Made by a program: the position numbers and the translations under genes. Shown here piece by piece: positions 1 through 8,421 of a stretch of DNA of 64,000 nucleotides; the stretch's first letter is position 1; the number at the start of each line of letters is the position of its first letter. The DNA comes from Kribbella voronezhensis (GTDB lineage Bacteria; Actinomycetota; Actinomycetes; Propionibacteriales; Kribbellaceae). Under the pieces are notes generated by a model, which did no database searches, was not told the DNA's origin, and saw only the letters and a list, made by a program, of their open reading frames with translations. The stretch is taken from positions 4,595,403-4,659,402 of the forward strand of contig NZ_SOCE01000001.1 in the NCBI RefSeq assembly GCF_004365175.1. Direction: 5' to 3'.

Positions 1-841
1 GGTCGGCCTCGCCGCCGGGCAGTGAGGCGACTTCGCGGACCGCGAGGGAGGCGAAGCCGTCGCGGACGACGCCGAGGCGGCCGTCGGTGCCGAAGCGGAT
101 GGGTTCGCCGTGGACCAGCGGGATGATCGCGTCGTCGCGGGTCTCGGGGTTCTTGAAGGCGTCGAAGGCGTTGTCGTTGAAGATCGGGCAGTTCTGGTAG
201 ATCTCGACGATCGCCGTACCGCGGTGGGCCGCGGCCTGCCGCAGTACGTCGGTCAGGTGTTTGCGGTCCGAGTCGATGGTGCGCGCCACGAAGGTCGCCT
301 CCGCGCCGAGCGCCAGCGAGACCGGGTTGAACGGGTTGTCGACCGAACCCATCGGCGTCGACTTCGTCACCTTGCCCGGCTCCGAGGTCGGCGAGTACTG
401 GCCCTTGGTCAACCCGTAGATCCGGTTGTTGAACAGCAGGATCTTCAGGTTCACGTTGCGCCGCAGCGTGTGGATCAGGTGGTTGCCGCCGATCGACAGC
501 GCGTCGCCGTCGCCCGTGACGACCCAGACGCTCAGGTCCGGCCGCGCCACCGCGAGCCCGGTCGCGATCGCCGGCGCGCGGCCGTGGATCGAGTGCATGC
601 CGTACGTCGACAGGTAATACGGGAACCGTGAGGAGCAGCCGATCCCGGAGACCATCGCGACGTTCTCGCGCTTGATCCCCAGCTCCGGCAGAAACCCTTG
701 AAAAGCAGCCAGTACTGCGTAGTCGCCGCATCCCGGGCACCACCGGACCTCCTGGTCCGACACGTACTCCTTGCGGTTCTGCGGCTCGTCGGCGGCGGGA
801 ACTCCCCTCAGACCGGGCAGCCCCAGATCGATCGAGGTCAT
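1..841 (-). CDS. korB: 2-oxoacid:ferredoxin oxidoreductase beta subunit (partial, 3' end outside window)
   Basis: Thiamine-diphosphate subunit of a 2-oxoglutarate (or related 2-oxoacid):ferredoxin oxidoreductase, which oxidatively decarboxylates the oxoacid to acyl-CoA and reduces ferredoxin. Translating leftward from ATG 841-839 gives a CPGCG motif (Cys35, Cys38), a later GIGCSSRFPYY segment, and a ThDP/Mg site reading GDGDALSIGGNH followed by NNRIYGLTKGQ. The gene runs off the left edge, so the C-terminus is not seen. Its ATG overlaps the korA stop in an ATGA junction, so the two subunits are probably translated together. Family assignment is firm; the exact oxoacid cannot be read from sequence. 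Confidence 0.95.
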   Translation of the reverse strand, partial: MTSIDLGLPGLRGVPAADEPQNRKEYVSDQEVRWCPGCGDYAVLAAFQGFLPELGIKRENVAMVSGIGCSSRFPYYLSTYGMHSIHGRAPAIATGLAVARPDLSVWVVTGDGDALSIGGNHLIHTLRRNVNLKILLFNNRIYGLTKGQYSPTSEPGKVTKSTPMGSVDNPFNPVSLALGAEATFVARTIDSDRKHLTDVLRQAAAHRGTAIVEIYQNCPIFNDNAFDAFKNPETRDDAIIPLVHGEPIRFGTDGRLGVVRDGFASLAVREVASLPGGEAD

Positions 842-2850
842 CGTGCTCCCTCCGGGTTCAGGTGGCCGTTCGCGGACGGATGGCCGTTGTGGCCGTTGTG
901 AGCGATCGGATCGTGCAGGGCCTCGCCGTGGGTGACAGCAGCCGCGTCGGCGCCGAGGTGACGCGCGTCGTCGTCGATCCCCTCGGTCTCCTCGACCAGG
1001 TTGCCGATCACCTCGGCGAGTTCGGCCGCGCCGAGCGGCATGCCGCGGACCTGTGCGTAAGACACCACGTCGACCAGGTACTTCGCCCGCAACAGCATCG
1101 CGAGCTGCCCGAGGTTCATCTCCGGCACGAGCACCTTGTCGTAAGAGCGAAGGATGTCGCCCAGGTTCGGCGGGAAGGGGTTCAGGTGCCGCAGGTGCGC
1201 CTGCGCGATCTTCCCGCCCACCTTGCGAACGCGCCGGCAGGCAGCACCGATCGGCCCGTACGTCGAACCCCAGCCGAGCACCAGCACCTTCGCCGTACCG
1301 TCGGGGTCGTCCACCTCCAGCGGCGGGACGGTGATGCCGTCGACCTTGGCCTGGCGGGTGCGGACCATCAGGTCGTGGTTGGCCGGGTCGTAGGAGATGT
1401 TGCCGGTCTTGTCCTCCTTCTCCAGACCACCGATGCGGTGATCGAGCCCCGCCGTACCGGGAACGGCCCAGGCACGCGCCAGGGTCTCCGGATCGCGCAG
1501 GTAGGGAAGGTAGACCGGCTCACCCTTGTCGTTGGTCGCGTTGGGCGACGTCGTGAAGTTGGGGTCGATCGTCGGCAGGTTCTCGATCACCGGGATCTGC
1601 CACGGCTCGGAGCCGTTCGCGAGGTAGCCGTCGGACAGCACGATCACCGGCGTGCGGTAGGTGACGGCGATCCGGGTCGCCTCGATCGCGATCGCGAAGC
1701 AGTCCGCGGGGGACTGGGCCGCGACCACCGGCAGCGGGGCCTCGCCGTTGCGGCCGAACATCACCTGCAGCAGGTCGGCCTGCTCGGTCTTGGTCGGCAT
1801 ACCGGTCGACGGGCCGGCCCGCTGGATGTCGCACACCACCAGCGGCAGTTCGAGCATCACGCCGAGGCCGATCGTCTCCGACTTCAGGCTGATCCCCGGA
1901 CCGGACGACGTGGTGACACCGAGCGCGCCGCCGAACGAGGCGCCCAGCGCCGCGCCGACACCGGCGATCTCGTCCTCGGCCTGGATCGTCGTCACGTCGA
2001 ACCGCTTCAGCTTCGACAGCTCGTGCAGGACGTCGGACGCCGGGGTGATCGGGTAGGCGCCGAGCACCAGCGGCATCCCGGCTCGCTGAGCGCCCGCCAC
2101 CAGGCCGTACGCCAGCGCGAGGTTGCCCGAGATGTTGCGGTACTGACCGGTCGCCATCGGCGCGGGCTTCACCTCGTAGCGGACCGAGAACTCCTCGGCC
2201 GTCTCGCCGAAGTTGTAGCCGGCCCGGAAGGCCGCGATGTTCGCGTCCCGGATGTCCGGCTTGCCGGCGAACTTGGACTCGAGGAAGTCGATCGTCGACT
2301 CGACCGGCCGCTGGAACAGCCAGGACACCAGGCCGAGCGCGTACATGTTCTTCGCCCGGGACGCGTCCTTGCGGGTCAGCCCGAACTCCTTGACCGACTC
2401 CACGGTCATCCCGGTCAGGTTCAGCGGTACGACGTGGTACGCGTCGAGCTCGCCGGTCTCCAGCGGGTTCTCGTCGTACCCGATCCGCTTCAGGTTGCGC
2501 GCGGTGAAGTCCGCGGTGTCGATGATCAGGGTGGAACCGCGCGGTACGTCGCGCAGGTTCGCCTTGAGCGCGGCGGGGTTCATCGCGATCAGCACATCGG
2601 GCGCATCACCGGGCGTGAGGATGTCGTGGTCGGCGAAGTGCAACTGGAACGACGACACTCCCGGCAGAGTCCCGGCTGGTGCCCGGATCTCGGCTGGGAA
2701 GTTCGGCAACGTCGACAGATCGTTGCCGAACGATGCCGTTTCCGCTGTGAATCGGTCCCCCGTGAGCTGCATCCCGTCACCGGAGTCACCGGCGAACCGG
2801 ATCACCACGCGGTCGAGCTGCCTGACCTCGATGGTCACTGTTCTGTTCAT
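838..2850 (-). CDS. korA: 2-oxoacid:ferredoxin oxidoreductase alpha subunit (fused gamma-alpha)
   Basis: Partner of korB. The roughly 670-residue length fits the fused form: an N-terminal gamma domain (VVIRFAGDSGDGMQLTG at the start) followed by the pyrimidine-binding alpha domain (GAYPITPASDVLHELSK, then TSSGPGISLKSETIGL) and a transketolase-C-like end. The C-terminal 40 residues are rich in His, Asn and Gly. Start is uncertain: ATG 2850 has GGAG immediately in front, while TTG 2856 is an in-frame alternative without a clear ribosome site. It is divergent from the lipoprotein gene at 3184. It lies near, but not in, the nuo set; reduced ferredoxin is a plausible electron donor to a complex I lacking NuoEFG, which is inference. 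Confidence 0.95.
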   Translation of the reverse strand: MNRTVTIEVRQLDRVVIRFAGDSGDGMQLTGDRFTAETASFGNDLSTLPNFPAEIRAPAGTLPGVSSFQLHFADHDILTPGDAPDVLIAMNPAALKANLRDVPRGSTLIIDTADFTARNLKRIGYDENPLETGELDAYHVVPLNLTGMTVESVKEFGLTRKDASRAKNMYALGLVSWLFQRPVESTIDFLESKFAGKPDIRDANIAAFRAGYNFGETAEEFSVRYEVKPAPMATGQYRNISGNLALAYGLVAGAQRAGMPLVLGAYPITPASDVLHELSKLKRFDVTTIQAEDEIAGVGAALGASFGGALGVTTSSGPGISLKSETIGLGVMLELPLVVCDIQRAGPSTGMPTKTEQADLLQVMFGRNGEAPLPVVAAQSPADCFAIAIEATRIAVTYRTPVIVLSDGYLANGSEPWQIPVIENLPTIDPNFTTSPNATNDKGEPVYLPYLRDPETLARAWAVPGTAGLDHRIGGLEKEDKTGNISYDPANHDLMVRTRQAKVDGITVPPLEVDDPDGTAKVLVLGWGSTYGPIGAACRRVRKVGGKIAQAHLRHLNPFPPNLGDILRSYDKVLVPEMNLGQLAMLLRAKYLVDVVSYAQVRGMPLGAAELAEVIGNLVEETEGIDDDARHLGADAAAVTHGEALHDPIAHNGHNGHPSANGHLNPEGAR

Positions 2851-2907
2851 CTCCAAGTCGAGCTTGGGCCGGCCGGAGCTCTCGTGGAGTCAGCCGATCC
2901 CCCCGGG

Positions 2908-2940
2908 TAAGGGCGATACCCCCATATTAGTTCGCCCTTA
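2908..2940. promoter_or_regulatory. 8-bp inverted repeat in the korA upstream region
   Basis: TAAGGGCG at 2908-2915 and its exact reverse complement CGCCCTTA at 2933-2940 lie about 60-90 bp ahead of korA. Read leftward, an A/T-rich TAATAT hexamer (2924-2929), possibly a -10 element, sits between the arms. This is the layout of a dimeric repressor operator, but no regulator is identified. Confidence 0.4.
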
Positions 2941-3183
2941 GTACGGAACCATGCGAAACCTCGTGCAGTCCACAGCCTGGGATCAACCGATGCCCACCGG
3001 CCCGGCAGTGGTTTGATGCGCCCTTCGCGGTCCCGCCTCCAGCGCGTACTACGTGCGTGGGCCTGGCCGGCCTGAGGTCACTGCGAGCAGTCGCTCGCTT
3101 GCCTTCTGCAGTCAATGCGTGCAGGGTGTCGTCATGAATTCGTGATCTACCCCGGGATCCACCCGGGCTCGAGGAGTTTCGCC
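2941..3183. other. rest of the korA / lipoprotein divergent intergenic region
   Basis: Between the inverted repeat and the lipoprotein start. Apart from a GAGGAG ribosome site at 3172-3177 and a short CCCGGGATCCACCCGGG stretch near 3152-3168, I see no gene or clear signal. Confidence 0.5.
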
Positions 3184-3999
3184 ATGGGCCTTCGCCCGAT
3201 CGCCGCCGGCCTGATCACCGCGGCCCTGCTGACCGCACCGCTGACCGCCTGCGGTGCGACCCCGTTACCGGCCGAGAGTTCGCTCTCGCTCCAACGCAGC
3301 CAGGTGGCCACACAGGCCGCGGCTCCGGTCCGGACCGTGAAGATCACCAGCCTTCGGACGACCGACTACACCAAAGGCACGCTGACCGTCGCGGGCACGC
3401 TCACGCCGGCGCCGGCAGCCGGTTCCCGGATCGCCTTCCAGCGCTGGTCGGCGACCGCGGGCTGGCAGGAGATCGGCCACGCGAGCTCGTCCGGCACCCA
3501 GGTGACGATCTCGGTGAACCAGCCCGGCTCGATCCGGACCTACCGGCTGGCGATCGGCCCACAGGCGCCGTACGCCGCTGCCGCTTCTGCGCCGACTGGC
3601 TTCTACCACTACGTCTGGCGGGGCATCTACAAGAAGCCGCTGCTGGCCACCGGCGGCAAGGGACACCCGCAGTACAACGTGGTCCCACCGTCCGAGGCGC
3701 CGCGCCGGGCCGAGGCGGAACTGCTCGCCGACAAGGGCGGCGTGGTCTGGGGTGACATCAACAGCGCGGGCTGCACGTGGGTGAAGAACTGGCTCGGCAA
3801 CATCACGGACGGCACGATCCGCGCGTCGCTGCTGAACGGCAGCACGGTGCTGGGCACTCTCGACCAGGCTCAGGAGACCGAAGGCTGGCTGAACCGGAAG
3901 ATCACCGGCGTCACCCGCCTGCGTCTGCAGGTCGCCGACGTGAGATCCGGCTACGGCCCGCAGGTCGCCACCGACTCGATGCTGCTCTGCACCAACTGA
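3184..3999 (+). CDS. secreted lipoprotein with NPCBM-like C-terminal domain
   Basis: Start chosen at ATG 3184, which has GAGGAG 6 bases upstream; an in-frame ATG at 3115 would put 23 residues before the signal peptide. The protein begins with a lipoprotein signal (MGLRPIAAGL, hydrophobic core, then LTAC with the lipid-bearing Cys near residue 20). A beta-rich middle (about 55-130) resembles an Ig-like/bacterial surface fold. The last 90 residues (WGDINSAGCTWVKNWLGNI through VADVRSGYGPQVATDSMLLC) resemble an NPCBM/NEW2-type carbohydrate-binding module. A role in cell-surface glycan binding is inference. It ends 18 bases before nuoA but is probably independent of it. Confidence 0.75.
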   Translation: MGLRPIAAGLITAALLTAPLTACGATPLPAESSLSLQRSQVATQAAAPVRTVKITSLRTTDYTKGTLTVAGTLTPAPAAGSRIAFQRWSATAGWQEIGHASSSGTQVTISVNQPGSIRTYRLAIGPQAPYAAAASAPTGFYHYVWRGIYKKPLLATGGKGHPQYNVVPPSEAPRRAEAELLADKGGVVWGDINSAGCTWVKNWLGNITDGTIRASLLNGSTVLGTLDQAQETEGWLNRKITGVTRLRLQVADVRSGYGPQVATDSMLLCTN

Positions 4000-4017
4000 C
4001 AGGTCGTACGAACTAAA

Positions 4018-4383
4018 GTGGACCAGGTGTCAGAGGCCTACGGAGTTGTCGCGGCGATCCTCGTGCTGGGGCTCGGCGGCCTGATCGGTGCGTTCGCGCT
4101 GAACCGTGCCCTCACCGTCACCTACCCGACCGCGGAGAAACTCAAGACGTACGAGTCGGGCGTGGACCCGGTCGGCGAAGGCTGGGCGCAGGTTCACATC
4201 CGCTACTACCTCTACGCCTACCTGTACGTCATCTTCGCCGTCGACGCGGTCTACCTCTTCCCCTGGGCGGGCGTCTACGCGGCCCTGGGTCTCTCGTCGC
4301 TGGTCGAGATGTTCGTCTTCCTCGCTTTCGTCACCGTCGGCCTGCTCTATGCCTACCGCAAAGGCGTCCTCACCTGGACCTGA
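4018..4383 (+). CDS. nuoA: NADH-quinone oxidoreductase subunit A
   Basis: Small membrane subunit of complex I with three transmembrane helices (about residues 8-28, 62-82 and 90-112). The conserved loop after helix 1 reads KLKTYESGVDPVGEGWAQVHIRYYLYAYLYVIFAVDAVYLFPW, including the family's YESG and FDVE/FAVDAVYLFPW signatures. 121 residues is normal. Start GTG 4018 or GTG 4027 (AAAGTGGA just ahead of the latter). It would normally head an operon, but nuoB is 10 kb away, past two unrelated gene blocks. Confidence 0.95.
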   Translation: MDQVSEAYGVVAAILVLGLGGLIGAFALNRALTVTYPTAEKLKTYESGVDPVGEGWAQVHIRYYLYAYLYVIFAVDAVYLFPWAGVYAALGLSSLVEMFVFLAFVTVGLLYAYRKGVLTWT

Positions 4384-4399
4384 CGGCGGTGACTGTGAG

Positions 4400-4575
4400 T
4401 CACCTGCCTCCGCAGGGAACTATCGTTGCTTGCTCACCCTGAGTGATTGCTTCCGACAACAATATCGATCAGATGCCTTGTTATGTCACGGATTGCAATT
4501 GGGGCATCGCCAATTCGTCAGAACAAGGTTATGGTGATTACTCGGGGACACGGGGCGAATACGGGGTGGTGAGGC
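4400..4575 (+). promoter_or_regulatory. AT-rich leader with inverted repeat before the small membrane protein
   Basis: A stretch markedly richer in A/T than its surroundings. AATTGG (4497-4502) and CCAATT (4510-4515) form a perfect 6-bp inverted repeat with a 7-bp spacer. The composition fits a promoter with operator, but no -35/-10 pair stands out and no regulator can be named. Confidence 0.4.
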
Positions 4576-4800
4576 ATGTCTTGGCAACTCTGGGTATTGA
4601 TTGGACTGGCTGTCGCGGGCGTGGTCGGGATTTTCGCGTGGCGGCTTCGGCACGCTCAAGAAGTCTTCGACCGGATCGTCCGGCAGACCGATCCAGCCGC
4701 TGACGAGGTCGCACGCCGCCGCCTCGCCCGCACACCGGCCCCACGCCGCATCGTCGGTCACCTGCCCCACATAGCAGTCCACTCCCGCCGCCACCACTAA
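4576..4800 (+). CDS. small single-pass membrane protein
   Basis: 74 residues starting MSWQLWVLIGLAVAGVVGIF: one N-terminal transmembrane helix (about 4-22), then a basic, Arg-rich cytoplasmic tail. GTGAGG precedes the ATG. Arrangement (short outside end, one helix, charged tail) is real-looking and the AT-rich leader supports expression, but I do not recognise a family. It sits between nuoA and the LAL regulator and may be unrelated to either. Confidence 0.55.
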   Translation: MSWQLWVLIGLAVAGVVGIFAWRLRHAQEVFDRIVRQTDPAADEVARRRLARTPAPRRIVGHLPHIAVHSRRHH

Positions 4801-4850
4801 CACCGGCTCGCACGGCACAGACGCCGGCGCGGCTGTCCGGGGGTAGTGGG

Positions 4851-7769
4851 TCAGGTGTCGAGGAGGCCGTCGCGGCGGGCTACGGCGGCGGCTTCGGTGC
4901 GGGAGCGGACGCCGAGTTTGGCGAGGATGTTGGAGACGTGCACGCTGACCGTCTTCTCGCTGATGTAGAGCTCGCGGGCCAACTGCCGATTCGTCCGGCC
5001 TTCGGCCAGCAACGCAAGCACCTCGGTCTCACGAGCGGTCAACGCCGCAGGTCCTTCTCCTGCCTCTGCCCCGCCGAGTTCGTCGAGCAGCGGTTTGGCG
5101 CCCAGCGCCCGCGCCACCTCGGCCGCGAGTTGAGCCTGCTCGTGCGCCTCGGTGATCCGCCCGCCCGCACGCAGAGCCGCCGACAGATGGACCCGTGAGC
5201 GTGCCTGCTCGAAGACATAGCCGTAGCCGAAGGCGTCGACCGTCCGCTGCCAGGTCGCGACGTGCTCATCGGCCGACGGCGGATCGATCCCCGCCAGCCA
5301 CCGCAGCCGCTCCCACTCCGCCTCCAGCCTGGCCAGCCAAGCGATCCCCTCGACCCCGAGCACGCGCCCGGGCGGCAAGCCCTTCTCCGCTGTCGCCTGC
5401 CCGTCGGCCAGCAGTTCCGCGCCGCGCGCGACCAACTCAGCAGCGGCAGTCGGTTCACTCACCACCCGCTGGCACAGCAACTGCAGGCCGAGTGCGGAGA
5501 ACCGGATCTTCGCCATGAACCACTCGGTCTGGAACACCTCGGCGCACAACGCGGACACGTCGGCGATCAGCTTCTCCGCCTCGGCGACCTGATCCAGCGC
5601 ACGATAGGCATCCACCGCGGGCTGCAGTCCGATGATCGGCAGCATCACATCGAGCGACCACCACTTGCGCAGCCGCTCCAGGTCCTCGGCGACCGCGGTG
5701 TCGCCGCGGCCGCCTCGCACAGCCAGGGCCACTCCTCGCAACGACGCCTCGGCCGCCACCGGTGTCATCGTGTCGACCCGGGCCGTCTCGGCAGCGCCGT
5801 CCCAGTCGCCCAGGATGAACTGGGTCAACGCCAGCATCCGGCGAGCGTCGAACCCATAGGCGGCCCACTGACGCCCGAGCTCACCTGCCCGGTGCCACGC
5901 GTTCTCCATGGAAGCCCTGGCGTTGATCAGGTCGCCCTGCTCGTACTGCGTCGAGCCGAGCAGGAACCTGCTGCGTACTTCGGCCGCCGAGTCGCCGGCC
6001 AGCTGAGCCCGTACGGCGGCTTCCTCCAACTGCTTCACCGCGATGACGGGATCACCGGCCTGGCGGCGCAGCAGAGCGAGGGTGATCCCGGCGTCGCCGG
6101 CCGCGGCCTCCTGACCGATCTCGCGGGCGATCTGGACCGCCTCGAGCGCCCAGCGCTCCGCCTCCATCGGCCGGCCCAGCTGGTAGCAGACATTCGCGTA
6201 CAGCGAGACGACCTGGGCCTTGAAGACGCTCGCCGGCTCGTCGGAGGTCAGCCGCAACGCCTGCGACACAGCCTCGTGCGCTTCCTGGTCATGGTCGATG
6301 TAGAGCGCGATCTCGGCCAGCGGGATCAAGAGCTGAGCCCGCTGCAGGCGCGGTGCGTCGGCCGGCAGCTCGGCCAGGGCCTTGCGGAGCAGCTTCAAGG
6401 CCCGAGGTTGCTGGGCCGACAACGCGGCCGCCCTTGCTGTCTCGACGATCAGCCAGGTCTTGTCGATGCTGGCGTCCCCGGCCGCGTTGGGATAGAGCTC
6501 GAGCGCCATCTCGTAGTGCTTCAGCGCTTCCTGCGGGGCCGCGACCGAGATCGCCTCCTGCCCGGCCCGCACCCGCGCTTCGAAGGCGGTCGCCAGATCG
6601 TGGGAGCGGGTGGCGTGCCCGGCCAGCTCGGCCGCAGTACCGGCGACCGTCTGGTCTTTCAGTGCTTTCGCGTACGCCGCGTGTTGGCGCACCCGCTCGC
6701 CGGGGAGCAGGTCGTCGTAGACCGCCTCGGCCAGCAGCGCGTGGCGGAAGTAGTAGCTCGCGTTGCCCGGGTGCTCGATGATGTGCGCGTCGATGAGCTC
6801 CCGGAGCGCGGCGTCCAGCTCCCGATCGGGTAGGCCGGCCACCGAGGTCAGCAGGGTGTGCGGAACCCGGCGCCCGGCGACAGCGATCACGCGGGCCACC
6901 TGGCGGGCGTCGTCCGACAGCGGGTCGAGCCGGACCAGGAGGAGATCGGCCAGATCCGGCGGTACGGCGTCGGCGTCACCCATCGACGCGGCGGCGACCA
7001 GCTCCTCGGTGAAGAAGGCGTTCCCGCCGGCGCGCTCGAGGATTCGGCGTACCTCCACCTCGGACAGCGGCTCGGTGGTCAGCTCGTTGAGGAGCGTCAG
7101 CGACTCGTCGGCGTCCAGCGGAGCCACGTTCACCCGGCGGACCCGCGGGATGCGGGACCACTCGGCGATCGGGCGGCGGAGCGGGTGCCGCCGGTGCAGG
7201 TCGTCGCTGCGGTAGGAGATCACCAGCGCGAGTCGCTGCGAGGTGAGCCGGGTGAGCAGGAAACCGATCAGGTCCCGGGTCGAGTCGTCGGCCCAGTGCG
7301 CGTCCTCGATGATCACCAGCAGCGGCTCGCTCGTCGACAGCGCGGTGAAGGCTCCGAGCACCGCGTCGAAGAGCGCGGCGCGGTCCAGTTGACCTTCCTG
7401 CGGAACGGCCGGGGCGCCGATCAGCCGGTGCGTGGGCAGCAGCCGGCCGATCGCCGGGAAGTTGTTCAGCACGCTGTCGACCACGTCCGGTCGTTCACCG
7501 GCCAGCCGGCCGAAGATCTCGGTGAAGGCCAGATACGGCAGGCCGGCGTCGCCGAAGTCGGTGCAGTGCCCGACCAGGACACCGAACCCGCGCTCGTGAG
7601 CGCCGGTGGCGACCTCGTCCAGCAGGCGGGTCTTGCCGACGCCGGCGTCGCCGGACAGCAGAACGGCGCCGGCGCGACGCGTTTTGGCGTCGTCGACGGC
7701 GCTGAGCAGGGCGACCATCTCGGTCGAGCGGCCGACGAGAGGTGTCGAGTTCCAGGGCACGACGTCCAT
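4851..7769 (-). CDS. LAL-type LuxR family ATP-binding transcriptional regulator
   Basis: Large (about 970 residues) regulator. N-terminal AAA/STAND ATPase module starts at STPLVGRSTEM and has Walker A GDAGVGKTRL and Walker B LLVIIEDAHWAD; a long TPR-like middle follows; the last 65 residues are a LuxR/GerE helix-turn-helix (LTARETEVLALLAEGRTNRQLARELYISEKTVSVHVSNI). Family members bind DNA as activators. I place the start at ATG 7769, with CAGGGG upstream and the conserved domain beginning a few residues later. The frame stays open to ATG 7943, whose ATGA overlaps the stop of the small protein at 7940, so a translationally coupled longer form is possible. A hairpin at 7892-7929 lies inside that extension. 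It is a likely regulator of the small genes just upstream (inference). Confidence 0.9.
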   Translation of the reverse strand: MDVVPWNSTPLVGRSTEMVALLSAVDDAKTRRAGAVLLSGDAGVGKTRLLDEVATGAHERGFGVLVGHCTDFGDAGLPYLAFTEIFGRLAGERPDVVDSVLNNFPAIGRLLPTHRLIGAPAVPQEGQLDRAALFDAVLGAFTALSTSEPLLVIIEDAHWADDSTRDLIGFLLTRLTSQRLALVISYRSDDLHRRHPLRRPIAEWSRIPRVRRVNVAPLDADESLTLLNELTTEPLSEVEVRRILERAGGNAFFTEELVAAASMGDADAVPPDLADLLLVRLDPLSDDARQVARVIAVAGRRVPHTLLTSVAGLPDRELDAALRELIDAHIIEHPGNASYYFRHALLAEAVYDDLLPGERVRQHAAYAKALKDQTVAGTAAELAGHATRSHDLATAFEARVRAGQEAISVAAPQEALKHYEMALELYPNAAGDASIDKTWLIVETARAAALSAQQPRALKLLRKALAELPADAPRLQRAQLLIPLAEIALYIDHDQEAHEAVSQALRLTSDEPASVFKAQVVSLYANVCYQLGRPMEAERWALEAVQIAREIGQEAAAGDAGITLALLRRQAGDPVIAVKQLEEAAVRAQLAGDSAAEVRSRFLLGSTQYEQGDLINARASMENAWHRAGELGRQWAAYGFDARRMLALTQFILGDWDGAAETARVDTMTPVAAEASLRGVALAVRGGRGDTAVAEDLERLRKWWSLDVMLPIIGLQPAVDAYRALDQVAEAEKLIADVSALCAEVFQTEWFMAKIRFSALGLQLLCQRVVSEPTAAAELVARGAELLADGQATAEKGLPPGRVLGVEGIAWLARLEAEWERLRWLAGIDPPSADEHVATWQRTVDAFGYGYVFEQARSRVHLSAALRAGGRITEAHEQAQLAAEVARALGAKPLLDELGGAEAGEGPAALTARETEVLALLAEGRTNRQLARELYISEKTVSVHVSNILAKLGVRSRTEAAAVARRDGLLDT

Positions 7770-7891
7770 CTTCGCCCCTGGAGCCGACACAATTCGACGG
7801 CATCCCGTCCGCGCGGCGTCCGCGGCCGCACCAACGACTGTCCGGACAGCTGTTCCGGCACCTGTTTTCCGCCCGGCGCCCGGAGAAAGAA

Positions 7892-7929
7892 CACCGTCCC
7901 CGACCTGAGCTATCTGGTCGGGGACGGTG
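7892..7929 (-). terminator. perfect 14-bp hairpin after the small-protein pair
   Basis: CACCGTCCCCGACC (7892-7905) pairs perfectly with 7916-7929 around a 10-base loop. Read leftward, the stem is followed by GTTCTTTCT, a short U-rich tract. It begins 10 bases after the stop of the small gene ending at 7940, so it looks like its Rho-independent terminator and favours a separate start for the LAL gene at 7769. Confidence 0.65.
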
Positions 7930-7939
7930 GTCACGGCGT

Positions 7940-8101
7940 TCATGCGGCGTGAGTGGGTCGCAGGGCCCGGCGCGCGTGCCGCGGTTCGGGCTTAGGGGCC
8001 CGCTCCTGGCTCTCGGTGCGGGCGGTGGCCCGGAACTCGCGCTTGGTCCGTTCGCGTCGGTAGGCGGTCTCCGCCTGGATCGATTGCGTGGTGATGAACA
8101 T
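7940..8101 (-). CDS. small basic protein 1 of a three-member AExxYRxER family
   Basis: 53 residues from ATG 8101, preceded by a strong GGGGAGG site (8107-8113). Sequence begins MFITTQSIQAETAYRRER and continues with TKREF and a tail rich in Arg and Pro. The block AE-x-[AS]-YR-x-ER-x-x-R-[DE]-[FY] is shared with the two neighbouring small proteins, which is strong evidence that all three are genuine genes. Second gene of a pair: only 12 bases separate it from the upstream member, and its ribosome site abuts that stop. Its TGA overlaps ATG 7943 of the possible long LAL form. Function unknown; a short amphipathic, highly basic protein might bind nucleic acid or a protein partner, which is speculation. 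Confidence 0.75.
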   Translation of the reverse strand: MFITTQSIQAETAYRRERTKREFRATARTESQERAPKPEPRHARRALRPTHAA

Positions 8102-8113
8102 GGTTGCCTCCCC

Positions 8114-8245
8114 TCAGGCGTTCTTGGTGAACAGGTGGACGAGGTGCCGGCGGGCTCCGGTACGGCGAGCCGTCCGGCCGTAGTCGCGGGCGAGACGCTC
8201 GCGGCGGTAGCTGACCTCGGCCTTGACGCTGTCGGTGGTGAACAT
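8114..8245 (-). CDS. small basic protein 2 of a three-member AExxYRxER family
   Basis: 43 residues from ATG 8245 with an AGGAGG site (8254-8259) 8 bases upstream. Begins MFTTDSVKAEVSYRRER, followed by LARDY and an Arg-rich end closing in HLFTKNA. It shares the AE-x-x-YR-x-ER-x-x-R core with the members at 7940 and 8608. First gene of a two-gene unit; a promoter block with CTAGG boxes and a 17-base conserved leader lies 45-145 bases upstream. No family recognised. Confidence 0.75.
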   Translation of the reverse strand: MFTTDSVKAEVSYRRERLARDYGRTARRTGARRHLVHLFTKNA

Positions 8246-8290
8246 TTCTTGTGCCTCCTGGTTGTTTCGGCTCCTTGCCGATGCCCCTAA

Positions 8291-8390
8291 TCTGCTCGCC
8301 TGAGGAGGACCCGCACATCGGACTTCCTCCCTATCCCCGCCCCTAGGCGCTCACTAGGGAGTCCTCGTCAACCGGGTTCACCCCCTAGGA
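8291..8390 (-). promoter_or_regulatory. promoter block copy 1: phased CTAGG boxes plus conserved leader
   Basis: Four CTA-containing boxes (CCCTAT, CCCCTAGG, CTAGGG, CCCCTAGG) have CTA at 8331, 8343, 8354 and 8385, i.e. spaced 12, 11 and 31 bp, close to whole helical turns. Downstream (leftward) a 17-base block TCTGCTCGCCTGAGGAG (8291-8307 on +) is identical to one at 8808-8824. CTAGGG resembles the half-site CTVGGG known for some actinobacterial LuxR-type activators; binding by the neighbouring LAL protein is inference. Confidence 0.6.
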
Positions 8391-8421
8391 CCCCCTCCGG
8401 TACGCCGTACGCCAACCACCC

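Noticed and set aside
862-2910. A 682-codon open frame on the + strand opposite korA
   Set aside because: It is the antisense shadow of korA: high-GC third positions keep it open, composition is Arg/Val/Asp-rich without motifs.
5262-6833. 523-codon + strand frame within the LAL gene
   Set aside because: Antisense shadow; the LAL domains on the other strand are complete.
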